60,278 bases of DNA, from assembly GCF_031581265.1 (NCBI RefSeq), contig NZ_JAVLBQ010000015.1, positions 1-60,278 of the forward strand. Direction: 5' to 3'. The notes under the pieces were generated by a model. The model searched no databases and was not told where the DNA came from. It saw only the letters and a program-made list of their open reading frames with translations. The position numbers and the translations under genes were made by a program. Shown here piece by piece: positions 50,033 through 58,817 of the stretch; position 1 is the first letter of the stretch, and the number at the start of each line of letters is the position of its first letter. The stretch comes from Gracilimonas sp031581265. GTDB taxonomy: Bacteria; Bacteroidota; Rhodothermia; Balneolales; Balneolaceae.

Positions 50033-52048
50033 TTACATGTCGGCTAAATCTCGAAGTGTTTGTGCCAGTGTTCGTACTTTCTCTGACTGAGAAGACGAAG
50101 CTGCTTTTGACGCTATATTTCCTGCCAATTCAGTCAGTACATCACTATTGCCACGTTCTGCACTTCTGATACCTGTGCGTAAAGCAGCAATATCGGCATC
50201 ACTTAATCCATCATTACGATCAAGTTGATCTACATAAGCTTTTGCTAATGCATAGGTTGTTGGCCATTCAAACATAGGCTGTCCCTGTGCATTCAGGTAA
50301 TCAAGCTTAACGGTATTAGCAGCATCAATTTCGTTCTGGGTAATATATGGACTTGGCTCCAGCTCAAAAATATCCAGTCCACGAGCAATCTCGGAATTGA
50401 TGATCATCCCATTATACCAGTATACCGACCAGCTTCCGCCAGATCCCATTTGATCAGGATTGGAAGGCCCTCTATCGTGGAAAGCAATTTCAACCGGATT
50501 TTCAATATCCGTCCAGTCAAATACAGAGATTCCACCCTGATACCAAGACTGAACCATAATTTCTCTTCCCGGAACCGGAATCAACGAACCATTATGAGCT
50601 ACACAGTTTTCCAATTCCGTTTGAGGAGCAGGTAGTTTGTAATAGCTTTCGAATTCCATCTGGTTATTGTCATTGATGGTGAATAAAGCATTTGCGCCCC
50701 ACTCGTAAGGATCGGTTTCACGGCATTTTGGTTGTCCGCCACCGCCCCATTCATCAGTGAAAAGTACTTTCTTACCATCATTGCTGAACGTGGCAGAGTG
50801 CCAGTAGGAGAAGTTAGAATCTGCTACCGCATCTACCCTTTTGGGATTTTCAGGATCGGTGATATCAAGTAATAACCCGTAACCCTCACAAGCACCACCG
50901 GCTAATCCAATTTCAGGATACAGCGTAATATCGTGGCATTGATTTGGGCCTCTTTCCTGTCTTTCATTTCCACCAAACATTTGAGCAATCATATCAGGTA
51001 ATTGGTCTCTCAATGCGGCACTGTCGGCAGCAGTAGGAGTACCTGTATCATTTCCTCGTTCCTGCATAACATTGCCAATTAATTGTTGCACAAATTGATC
51101 AGGTAGAACTTGTGGATTTCCAAAAATTTCTACTACAAATGCTCCTTCTTCTTTTGCTCTTTCAATGCGCTCTAGATCAGCAGGAGCAAGACCATGAGTA
51201 GGAGCTGCTTCCAGATCATCAAAAATACGAGGAGAGTTTACAATAGCTGCTTCCTGCGGATTGTCTAAAGGAACTTTGATAACCTCAATTCTAAAGAGTG
51301 CTGAGTTTGGATCATCCTCTGGCAACGCATTCACACAACCCGGAAGTTCCTCTTCAGGTCTTACCGGTGCTGAACCGGAAACATAGATAAATACATTGTC
51401 GTCATCTTCAGGATCTTTTAATACGGAATGCGTGTGTGATCCACGGCACGTTTGAACATTAGCCACATACTCAGGCTCTTCAACATTTGTGATGTCGAAA
51501 ATTCTGATACCTCGTAACCGTTCCTGACTTACTGCTTGGTCTATCCCTTCAGTACCGCAATCGAGTCGGCCACCAAAGCCTTCACCGGAAACAAACATTA
51601 AGTTTCCATACACGGAAACATCACTCTGTGAAGCCGGGCATAAGTAATCGACTACCAATTCAGGAGAACGTGGATTAGTGACATCCCATACAATCACTCC
51701 ATTATAATTTCCCTGGAAAACATAATTGTCTTTAAAGGCAAGGTCTGAGTTTGTAACCCCTACAAAGTTTTCAGGCGGAGGTGTTTGTGAAAGCATATTC
51801 AAGTTCCAAATAGCTTCTTCAGCGTCAAATAATCCGGCTTCTAATCCTACTCGTGGGTCCGGACTTGGAGGTGTTACTTCCGACATTGGTTTTGGTTCTA
51901 TTTCCGGTACTACGGGACTCATGTCATCGTCAACCATAGAGGATGAACAACCATAAGCTCCAAATACCACAGCAAGAACCAGCATACCTAATAATTTAGC
52001 AGAACCAAGTCGTACCGACGAGGTCCATTTCGTATCTGATCTATTCAT
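50033..52048 (-). CDS. LVIVD-repeat lipoprotein
   Basis: 671 residues. Lipobox-type signal: hydrophobic segment about 18-34 ending AYGCSSS. LVIVD-type units are visible as VIVWDVTNPRSPELV, IRIFDITNVEEPEYV, LLLDITDPENPKRV, and ISVFDWTDIENPVEI, with a Pro/Glu-rich spacer near 245-360. Same superfamily as the protein at 14717, here longer and lipid-anchored. It is the second gene of a unit with a DUF305 protein 44 bases upstream, ended by the terminator at 49964. Ligand unknown. Confidence 0.82.
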   Translation of the reverse strand: MNRSDTKWTSSVRLGSAKLLGMLVLAVVFGAYGCSSSMVDDDMSPVVPEIEPKPMSEVTPPSPDPRVGLEAGLFDAEEAIWNLNMLSQTPPPENFVGVTNSDLAFKDNYVFQGNYNGVIVWDVTNPRSPELVVDYLCPASQSDVSVYGNLMFVSGEGFGGRLDCGTEGIDQAVSQERLRGIRIFDITNVEEPEYVANVQTCRGSHTHSVLKDPEDDDNVFIYVSGSAPVRPEEELPGCVNALPEDDPNSALFRIEVIKVPLDNPQEAAIVNSPRIFDDLEAAPTHGLAPADLERIERAKEEGAFVVEIFGNPQVLPDQFVQQLIGNVMQERGNDTGTPTAADSAALRDQLPDMIAQMFGGNERQERGPNQCHDITLYPEIGLAGGACEGYGLLLDITDPENPKRVDAVADSNFSYWHSATFSNDGKKVLFTDEWGGGGQPKCRETDPYEWGANALFTINDNNQMEFESYYKLPAPQTELENCVAHNGSLIPVPGREIMVQSWYQGGISVFDWTDIENPVEIAFHDRGPSNPDQMGSGGSWSVYWYNGMIINSEIARGLDIFELEPSPYITQNEIDAANTVKLDYLNAQGQPMFEWPTTYALAKAYVDQLDRNDGLSDADIAALRTGIRSAERGNSDVLTELAGNIASKAASSSQSEKVRTLAQTLRDLADM

Positions 52049-52092
52049 GTGTTTGTATTGATTTGTGTTGTTGTTAAAATTTGCTTGCAGTA

Positions 52093-52824
52093 TTAATTGG
52101 AAGCGGTTATCTCATCCAGCATTAACTGCATTCGTGCAATTTCTGTTTTTTGATCTACTTGTATATCTGTAGCCAGCCTGAACGCCCCTTCATCTTGTGC
52201 GGCCCCATCTGTGCTGAACAGCTTATCTACCATAGTTACTGCTCCTTGGTGATGCTGAATCATGTATTTTAGGAATAACCGGTCAAATTCGACTCCCTCA
52301 GCATCTGCCAATTCCCTAAGTTGTTGATCACTCAACATACCCGCCATCTTTGAATGATCCATATCGGCGTGATGTCCTTCCAACCCATGGATCATTAAAT
52401 TTAAACCTTCAATATGAACTTCAGGCACGGGCTGCTCTCTGTCTTCCAACCACCGCTGCATCGTTTTGATCTCATCTTTTTGAGCATTGATAATCCGTGC
52501 GGCCAGTGTTTGTACTTGTGAACTTGCATTGTTTTCCGGGGCGAGCCGAGACATGATCAACGCCTGAGCGTGGTGAGCAATCATACCAATCATAAAATCA
52601 GTATCAGCTTGTGTAAAATTCATTTTGGCGCTATCCTGTCGAGCATAAAACAGACGTTCCAACTCTTCAATAGATCTTCCATCCTCAACGGTATCAGAAG
52701 TATCTTCATTTTCAGTAACTGTTCCACTTCCGGTACACGCCGAAAAACCAATCACCAAAATAAAAAGTAGAACGAAGTTTCCTGTTGACCTTCCGAAAAG
52801 GGATTCTAATCTTTTATTAACCAT
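52093..52824 (-). CDS. DUF305 family lipoprotein (CopM-like)
   Basis: 243 residues. N-terminal signal with lipobox FSACTGS (Cys about 30), then two copies of the DUF305 half-motif: TDFMIGMIAHHAQALIMS at about 74-92 and FLKYMIQHHQGAVTMV at about 185-200, each with the HH.. pair typical of this four-helix metal-binding family. Cyanobacterial CopM, a member, binds copper in the periplasm. Starts the unit with the LVIVD lipoprotein, which supports a copper-related role for the unit (inference). Confidence 0.88.
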   Translation of the reverse strand: MVNKRLESLFGRSTGNFVLLFILVIGFSACTGSGTVTENEDTSDTVEDGRSIEELERLFYARQDSAKMNFTQADTDFMIGMIAHHAQALIMSRLAPENNASSQVQTLAARIINAQKDEIKTMQRWLEDREQPVPEVHIEGLNLMIHGLEGHHADMDHSKMAGMLSDQQLRELADAEGVEFDRLFLKYMIQHHQGAVTMVDKLFSTDGAAQDEGAFRLATDIQVDQKTEIARMQLMLDEITASN

Positions 52825-52958
52825 AACTTATTTTAAAATAATGCTGTTTTGTTATTATTGAATGATAATAGCATTAGGAATCAAATACCATCACCATAAT
52901 TTTATATTGACATACCTATTAATCTACGGATTGATTTCCTAAAAGTTTTCTCTGATCT

Positions 52959-54749
52959 CTAATTCTTTAACCAATCAGATTTTTTTGCAATCTGAGCTTC
53001 ATTGGCTCTTTGATTAATCTCTGTCTTGAAGGACGGATCCTCAGCTAATTTCACCTGTACCGTTTTTGTTTCATTCCACCGACGAAAGATGATCTCAACT
53101 TCATCACCCGGTGCATAATTCTGCAAAATTTCATCTACGTCAGAAACAGAACTGAGATCTGTTCCTGCGATTGATATAATCTCGTCAGTAGATTCAATTC
53201 CTGCCTCATAAATGGGCGAGCCCATAATGGCATTTGATCTCAATAATCCTACTCCATCTTCGATTAGAATATTTGTTCCAAGAGTAACATTTCCTGGATT
53301 AGCTTTCCCAAAATTCACCCCAACACTGGCGAACAAAGACTCATAATCCGGCATTTGGCTATCGTAGATGTATTTACTAAAAAATTCAGATGCAAATTCC
53401 TGTCCAGCATATTCTCCCAAAGTTGCCTCAATATCACGATTGGTGTATGGTATTTCCGTCTCACCAAATTCATGCCACATCAACTTCATGAAATCGTCCA
53501 TATTTTTATTGCCATCTAAGTTTCGAAGAGATAGATCCAAAGCCAACCCAAGTACACTTCCATAGGTGTAATAGGAAATAAAGGTGTTTTCTTTGTTTTG
53601 AGGATCTACAGAAGTGGCCGCATCTACAAATGGAGCCTGATAGCTCATTTCAACCGGACTGAAAAAATCTCGGCCGGGATGATTGAATGCGTAATTAATT
53701 CCTCCGGCTAACCCTTCAATATATTCTTGCTCAGTTCTGATCCCGGCTCGTGCTAAAATTAATCCTGTGTAGTAACTCGTAAAACCTTCTGCAAACCAAA
53801 GCTCGCCACTCATGTTGGCTTCCTCAAAATCGAAGGGTTCCAAACTTGCCGGACGAATACGCTCCACATTCCAGGTATGAATAAATTCGTGGGAAATCGT
53901 CCCGATGCTGGTTTCGGCAAGTGGTCGGTCTAACGGCTTCGAATTAGTGACAATCGTTGAGTTTCGATGCTCCATTCCATCTCCGCTGGCATTGGGCATA
54001 AAGCAATTGAGGAACACATATTCGCTATAATCCAGCTTCGGTAACTCCCCGAAAACTTCTACTTGCTCATTCACTATCGCCATCACCTTTCCGAAATATT
54101 CATCTACTTCGCTTTCAGTTGCAGAAGTATGGAGTGCCATTTTTATGAGCTGCCCATTAACCTCATCCTGTCTTTCAAAAAAGTCAGCAATTTCTACCGG
54201 ACTATCTAAAAAGTAATAAAGGTCCGGTGCGTAATAGGTTGTTCCCTCAAGTGGTTTGAGTTGGGTGGCAATTTTCCAGCTTAGATCCTCACGAACATCA
54301 AAAGTGATTTCAATTGGACGATGTTCATAATCGCGTGCCCAGGCAAAGGTTGCCGGCATGTTGAGGTGGGCGTGCGTTTCATCCACCTGCGAGTAGGTTC
54401 CATCTCCCCGATTGGCAAACAGTGTGTACTCAAATTTCACGGTTCCGTCATGTCCGCTTACGTTCCATTGATGTGGATTAGGGCGCGTAACTTCCAACTC
54501 ATTTCCTTTGCCATCAGTTGCCTTTACCCCATATACATTCTTGGCAAACTCGTGCAGTGCATATCGCCCCGGAGAAGTGCGGCTCATTCGAACTTCTAAA
54601 ATCTTGTTATCTAAATTGGTGTAGGTTATGCTGATCTCAGCTTCATGGTGGACGGCGTTTTCGAAGGAGATTTCGTATTTGGTGGTGGTTTGTGCGGTAA
54701 GTGATAAAGTGAGGAGTGATAGAGTGAGCGTTAGTAGAATTTGTCTCAT
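52959..54749 (-). CDS. M61-family metallopeptidase with PDZ domain
   Basis: 596 residues from ATG 54749. A longer reading from 54833 adds 28 residues that are encoded by a word-type repeat tract, while MRQILLTLTLSLLTLSLTAQ is a normal signal peptide. The zinc site is ISHEFIHTWN (His287, Glu288, His291 in the shorter numbering) with the downstream Glu in LWFAEGFTSYY, as in glycyl aminopeptidases; PDZ domain near 475-550 (VGLLRSNAIMGSPIYEAGIE, DEIISIAGTDLS). Periplasmic or surface exopeptidase. Confidence 0.9.
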   Translation of the reverse strand: MRQILLTLTLSLLTLSLTAQTTTKYEISFENAVHHEAEISITYTNLDNKILEVRMSRTSPGRYALHEFAKNVYGVKATDGKGNELEVTRPNPHQWNVSGHDGTVKFEYTLFANRGDGTYSQVDETHAHLNMPATFAWARDYEHRPIEITFDVREDLSWKIATQLKPLEGTTYYAPDLYYFLDSPVEIADFFERQDEVNGQLIKMALHTSATESEVDEYFGKVMAIVNEQVEVFGELPKLDYSEYVFLNCFMPNASGDGMEHRNSTIVTNSKPLDRPLAETSIGTISHEFIHTWNVERIRPASLEPFDFEEANMSGELWFAEGFTSYYTGLILARAGIRTEQEYIEGLAGGINYAFNHPGRDFFSPVEMSYQAPFVDAATSVDPQNKENTFISYYTYGSVLGLALDLSLRNLDGNKNMDDFMKLMWHEFGETEIPYTNRDIEATLGEYAGQEFASEFFSKYIYDSQMPDYESLFASVGVNFGKANPGNVTLGTNILIEDGVGLLRSNAIMGSPIYEAGIESTDEIISIAGTDLSSVSDVDEILQNYAPGDEVEIIFRRWNETKTVQVKLAEDPSFKTEINQRANEAQIAKKSDWLKN

Positions 54750-54805
54750 GACGGAATTTTGAGGTTTTGATTTGATAGGTGGGAATATGTAGAGGATTGG
54801 AGTAA

Positions 54806-54884
54806 GGTTCAAGGTGTTAGGTGCGAGGTGCAAGTTTCCTTCGCTACGATCGCTCTGCGTCTTAGCGTATTTGGTGACGACGGT
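54806..54884 (+). repeat. Composite repeat, left copy (word tract plus REP-like palindrome)
   Basis: AAGGTTCAAGGTGTTAGGTG at 54806-54825 with further words GCGAGGTGCAAG, then a family-A palindrome at 54842-54867 (CGCTACGATCGCTCTGCGTC start), then the start of a second palindrome (GGTGACGACGG). The layout matches 57448-57588. Confidence 0.7.
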
Positions 54885-55007
54885 AATAGTGGCATGTTAA
54901 TGTCAGGTCCAATCGGATGCTTGAACCAGATCAGAGTCCCTACAATTATGGCAAAATTGCTCTATTCATTATCATCCAGCCAGGGAAAGTCCAATCATTT
55001 TTGGTGT

Positions 55008-57344
55008 TTATCCCTGAATTGTATCAGCTGGATTTGTCATGGCAGCTTGCAAAGACCTGATCCCGGTTGAAAATAATGCGATTATTAAAACAGTAAGTCC
55101 CGCCCCAATAAATATCATGGGCCCCACCTCTATCCTGTAAGTAAAGTGCTCCAGCCATTTATTGGAGATGATATAAGCGATAGGTACTGCTACTACAAAA
55201 GCTGCCATAACCAGTTTCCCAAAGTCTTTCGACAGAAGCAGTAGAATATTTCCCACACTGGCTCCCAAAACTTTTCGAATTCCAATCTCTTTTATGCGTC
55301 GTTCCGTCATAAAAGTAGCAAGGCCAAATAATCCAAGGCATCCTACAAAAATGGACATGAAGGCGAAAAAGCCGATGATTTTAGCCGTTTTCTGCTCTTT
55401 CTCATACAGGCTGTTTATCTGGTCATCCAAAAAAGTGATCTCCAAGGGACCATTAGTGCCGATCCCTTTCCATGCCTCCTGTAAGGCATCTAAGGTATTG
55501 GTAATGTTGCCCCCTTCAATTTTAATCAATAAGGTAAAGGCTCTCCCCCATTGATTTTGACTCATTATTACAGGTTGAACTTCTTTATGAAGTGGTTTGA
55601 TATGAAAATCTTCCACGACTCCAACGATGTTGTAAAGCCCCACCTTCTCGCCTATGGCGTCCTGTATTGACTCCCAGCCCATTGCTTCTACCCCGGAACG
55701 ATTTATCTAAGCCTTCCCTGCCACCCTCCGGGATTTCTGGCGAGATATTTCTTCCTGCTATTAATTCAATCTCTACGGTTGAAATTAATTCTTCATCAAT
55801 CGTTGGTGTTACAAAAGTAATGGGAACATCATCTATTCTATGAATATAATGAGATCCGCCCCTGCTCATAGGCACACCATGGGAAGCAGACACATGTTTT
55901 ACTGATGCAATTTTTTTGAATTCATCCTTCAACACCTGGTACTTCTGCGTGAAAGCCGGATCCCCTATTGTTGCTACTACAACTTGATCTGTTTCAAAAC
56001 CCAGGTTTTTTCTTGTATATAATTCAACTGTTGAACAATAACTCCCGTTACCACAATCATTACCAAAGCAATAAGGAATTGAAAAACTACCAGGGACTTT
56101 CGAATCCCGGTAGCTGATAAACTCGGTTTTAATGTGCCTTTAATTACATCGCTTGGTTTAAATGAGGATAAAAACAAAGCCGGATAACTTCCCGCTATTA
56201 TTCCAATAATCACTAAAAGACCGAATATAGATGCATATACCGAATAATTGCTGTACCAATTAAGTTGAATTTCGGTATTTGCAAGGTTATTGAAATATGG
56301 CAAGGCAACAGTCAGCAGTACCATTGCCAAAGGAAGTGCCAGGACGGTTAATGCAATGGTTTCCAAGTAAAACTGTTTCATCAACTCTAAGCGGTGTGCA
56401 CCCAACACATTTCTAACTCCAATTTCTTTGGAGCGTTGTGAAAATCGTGCTGTTGCCATATTCATATAGTTCGCACAACCAATCAGCAAGATTAATAAAG
56501 CTATGGCACTCATTATCAGCACATATTGAAAATTCCCCTGGCTGTTTTCTACCAAACTTGAAAAATAGATGTCCGTAAGCCGCTCCAGTTTTATATCCTC
56601 CACATAATCCCGCCCATCAATTTCACGAACATGGGTTAATGCACTGCTTGCCACAGAGTCCGGGTTTGTTCCTTCTTTTAACAACACGTACATAGATTGA
56701 CCACAATCCATACAGCGACGAGTACTCCGCAGCGATTCATAGGAGATCATTAAATCAAAGCGAAAGTGTGAATTGGTTGGTACATCCTCCATTAACCCCG
56801 TAATTTCAAAATCCGTAAGTTCAGGACCGTCAAAATTTATTGGTAAAGATTTTCCCACCGGGTCCTCATCCCCAAACAATCGTTCTGCCAGTGATTTTGT
56901 TATAACTGCTGTATTTGGAGCTTCCAGAGGTTTTTCGGCATTACTCGAAAGCAAATTAAAGGAGAAAATATTAAAGAGATTGGGTTCCCCACATAACATT
57001 GTGATGTCTTCATACCTTGTTCCTTCAAGCGTGATATTATCGGTACCGCAATTCATGTATTTTGCGGCATCTTCTACCCCCGTATAATTTTCTCTCAATT
57101 CGGGAACCGGGTCACCCGCTACATATCCTCCCCAGCTTTTCTCGGCAAATCCGCTGTACGAAGACAGCCTGTATATACGATCTTTCTTCTCATGGTATTG
57201 ATCAAAACTAAGCTCGTGCTGCACATAAAGAGCTATAAGCAATACCGTTGCAATTCCAACAGCCAAACCAATGATATTGATAGAGAGATACCCCGGATTT
57301 CTTTTCAAGTTTCGAAAAACTGAGATGAGATAGTTTTTAAGCAT
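55008..57344 (-). pseudogene. Decayed FtsX/MacB-type ABC transporter permease gene
   Basis: Together the three reading-frame segments (57344-55977, then about 56010-55690, then 55682-55008) make one permease of about 790 residues: N-terminal membrane helix and MacB-like periplasmic domain (MLKNYLISVFRNLKRNPGY start), three membrane helices, second periplasmic domain and a final FtsX block (GLATFMTERRIKEIGIRKVL). Two lesions break it. In a run of A at 56011-56006 (minus strand) one base is missing: with one more A, the frame continues as NLGFETDQVVVVATIGDPAF. Near 55690, about 14 bases are missing compared with the usual spacing between DKSF and VEAMGWES, which shifts the frame back. No ATPase gene is beside it. 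Confidence 0.82.
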
Positions 57345-57447
57345 GACCAATCATTACGTTTACGTTTTACAAACACAATAATCTACTACATCTCTAGTAA
57401 AAATCAAGGGATTATAAGTGAGCCCCGGTCTTATCTTAACCCAAACA

Positions 57448-57588
57448 AGAAATGTGCAAGGTTTTAGGTGAATTCAACTATTCTCCTCGCTACGATCGCT
57501 CTGCGTCGTAGCGAATTGGTGACGACGCAGAGCGATCGTCACCAGGGCTATAATTACTTGCACCTTGAACCTCGCGACTTGTACCTAA
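57448..57588 (-). repeat. Composite repeat, right copy, beginning at the hmgA stop codon
   Basis: On the minus strand TTAGGTACAAGTCGCGAGG starts at the hmgA stop (TAG, 57587-57585) and continues with TTCAAGGTGCAAG; next come two family-A palindromes in opposite orientation (57519-57542: GTGAC-GACGC-AGA-GCGATC-GTCAC; 57488-57513: arms CGCTACGA/TCGTAGCG); then inverted words (CACCTAAAACCTTGCAC). A palindrome of palindromes, with the left copy at 54806-54884. Confidence 0.72.
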
Positions 57589-58739
57589 TCCTCCAGCCAA
57601 GAATATGGATAGCTTGGATCGTCTAATCTCATCGCTTCTTCTGTGACGTACATTGGATGAAAGGTATCAATCATCACGGCATACTCATCCGTTTCTTCAG
57701 CGCCGATGCTAGCTTCGGCTTTGCCGGGTTGAGGTCCGTGGGGAATACCACCGGGATGCAGCGTGATATCTGCATAGCCAATACCTTCTCGGCTCATGAA
57801 GTCCCCTTCTACGTAGTAGATCATCTCATCGGAATCTACATTGGAGTGATTGTAGGGCGCCGGAATGGATTCGGGGTGATAATCAAATTTCCTTGGACAG
57901 AAACTGCATACCACGTAATTATGTCCCCGGAAGGTTTGATGTACCGGCGGCGGCTGATGGATGCGCCCGGTAATCGGCTCAAAATCACGAATATTGAATA
58001 TCCAGGGGTACAAGTAACCGTCCCATCCTACGACATCACAGGGATGATGGTCAAAAGTATAATGATGGAACCGGCCTCCTTTCTTAATACGGACTTCAAA
58101 TTCTCCTTCTTCAGTATGAAAAAGTTGTTCAGAGGGCAACCGAAAATCCCGCTCGCAAAATGGTGAGTTTTCCATGAATTGCCCCATATCAGACAGGTAT
58201 CGTTTAGGAAATTCAATGGGGCCCGTTGACTCAGCCAGTAAGAATCGGTTTTCATCCGTCTCAAAATTCATTTGATAGGTCGTACCGCGCGGAAGAAAAA
58301 TGTAGTCGCCCCAGCCAAAATCGAGTCGGCCAAAAACGGATTGTATGTGTCCTTCACCTTCATGGATAAAAATCAGTTCATCATGCTCCCCATTTCGGTA
58401 AAAATAATCCATGCCATCGGTAGGGCGAGCTACACCAATCTGAATATCGTTATTGAACATCAGCACTTTTCGTCCGGTGATGGGATCTCCTCCGGCAGGA
58501 ACATCTTTTGTTTTCAGCAGTCGGTGACGCAATGTTTTCTCATCCGCTTTTTTGACGACTATTTCTGCTCCTTCCTCAATTTTCTTCACCCGTGTGGGCA
58601 TATGATGATGATACAACAACGAACTGTTTCCATGAAACCCCTCCGCTCCGAACAACTCCTCCGTATATAATTCGCCATCCGGCCGTCGAAAAATGGTATG
58701 TCGTTTATGTGGAATCTTCCCTAATGCGTGGTAATACAT
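57585..58739 (-). CDS. hmgA: Homogentisate 1,2-dioxygenase
   Basis: Fe(II) enzyme that opens homogentisate to maleylacetoacetate. 384 residues, shorter than the 430-470-residue fungal/animal and Pseudomonas forms but typical for Bacteroidota. Cupin-fold iron ligand region near VHQTFRGHNYVVCSFCPR, NHSNVDSDEMIYYVEG (Glu/His) and ITLHPGGIPHGPQP. hppD, which makes the substrate, lies directly upstream, 78 bases away, with a hairpin in between. Fumarylacetoacetase and isomerase genes are not in the window. Confidence 0.93.
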   Translation of the reverse strand: MYYHALGKIPHKRHTIFRRPDGELYTEELFGAEGFHGNSSLLYHHHMPTRVKKIEEGAEIVVKKADEKTLRHRLLKTKDVPAGGDPITGRKVLMFNNDIQIGVARPTDGMDYFYRNGEHDELIFIHEGEGHIQSVFGRLDFGWGDYIFLPRGTTYQMNFETDENRFLLAESTGPIEFPKRYLSDMGQFMENSPFCERDFRLPSEQLFHTEEGEFEVRIKKGGRFHHYTFDHHPCDVVGWDGYLYPWIFNIRDFEPITGRIHQPPPVHQTFRGHNYVVCSFCPRKFDYHPESIPAPYNHSNVDSDEMIYYVEGDFMSREGIGYADITLHPGGIPHGPQPGKAEASIGAEETDEYAVMIDTFHPMYVTEEAMRLDDPSYPYSWLED

Positions 58740-58760
58740 AATGTTAAATTTTGAATTTTT

Positions 58761-58817
58761 AAATGTTAAATGGCTTCATATCCATTCAACATTCAACATT
58801 TAAGCATTTAAAATTAA
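58761..58817 (-). repeat. Word repeat D hairpin between hppD and hmgA
   Basis: On the minus strand, directly after the hppD stop, TTAATTTTAAATGCTTAAAT then GTTGAATGTTGAATGG; the inverted half CCATTTAACATTT (58773-58761 read back) pairs with it. The whole 78-base gap between the two genes is taken up by this element. Confidence 0.65.

Noticed and set aside
54750..54833. Longer start for the M61 peptidase
   Set aside because: The added 28 residues are coded by a word-type repeat tract and precede a normal signal peptide at 54749.
56006..56011. Programmed ribosomal frameshift in the A run of the permease gene
   Set aside because: A second, independent lesion of about 14 bases further on makes a decayed gene the simpler reading; no stimulatory structure was recognised.
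57657..58166. 169-residue plus-strand frame
   Set aside because: Antisense to hmgA, which has full family features.
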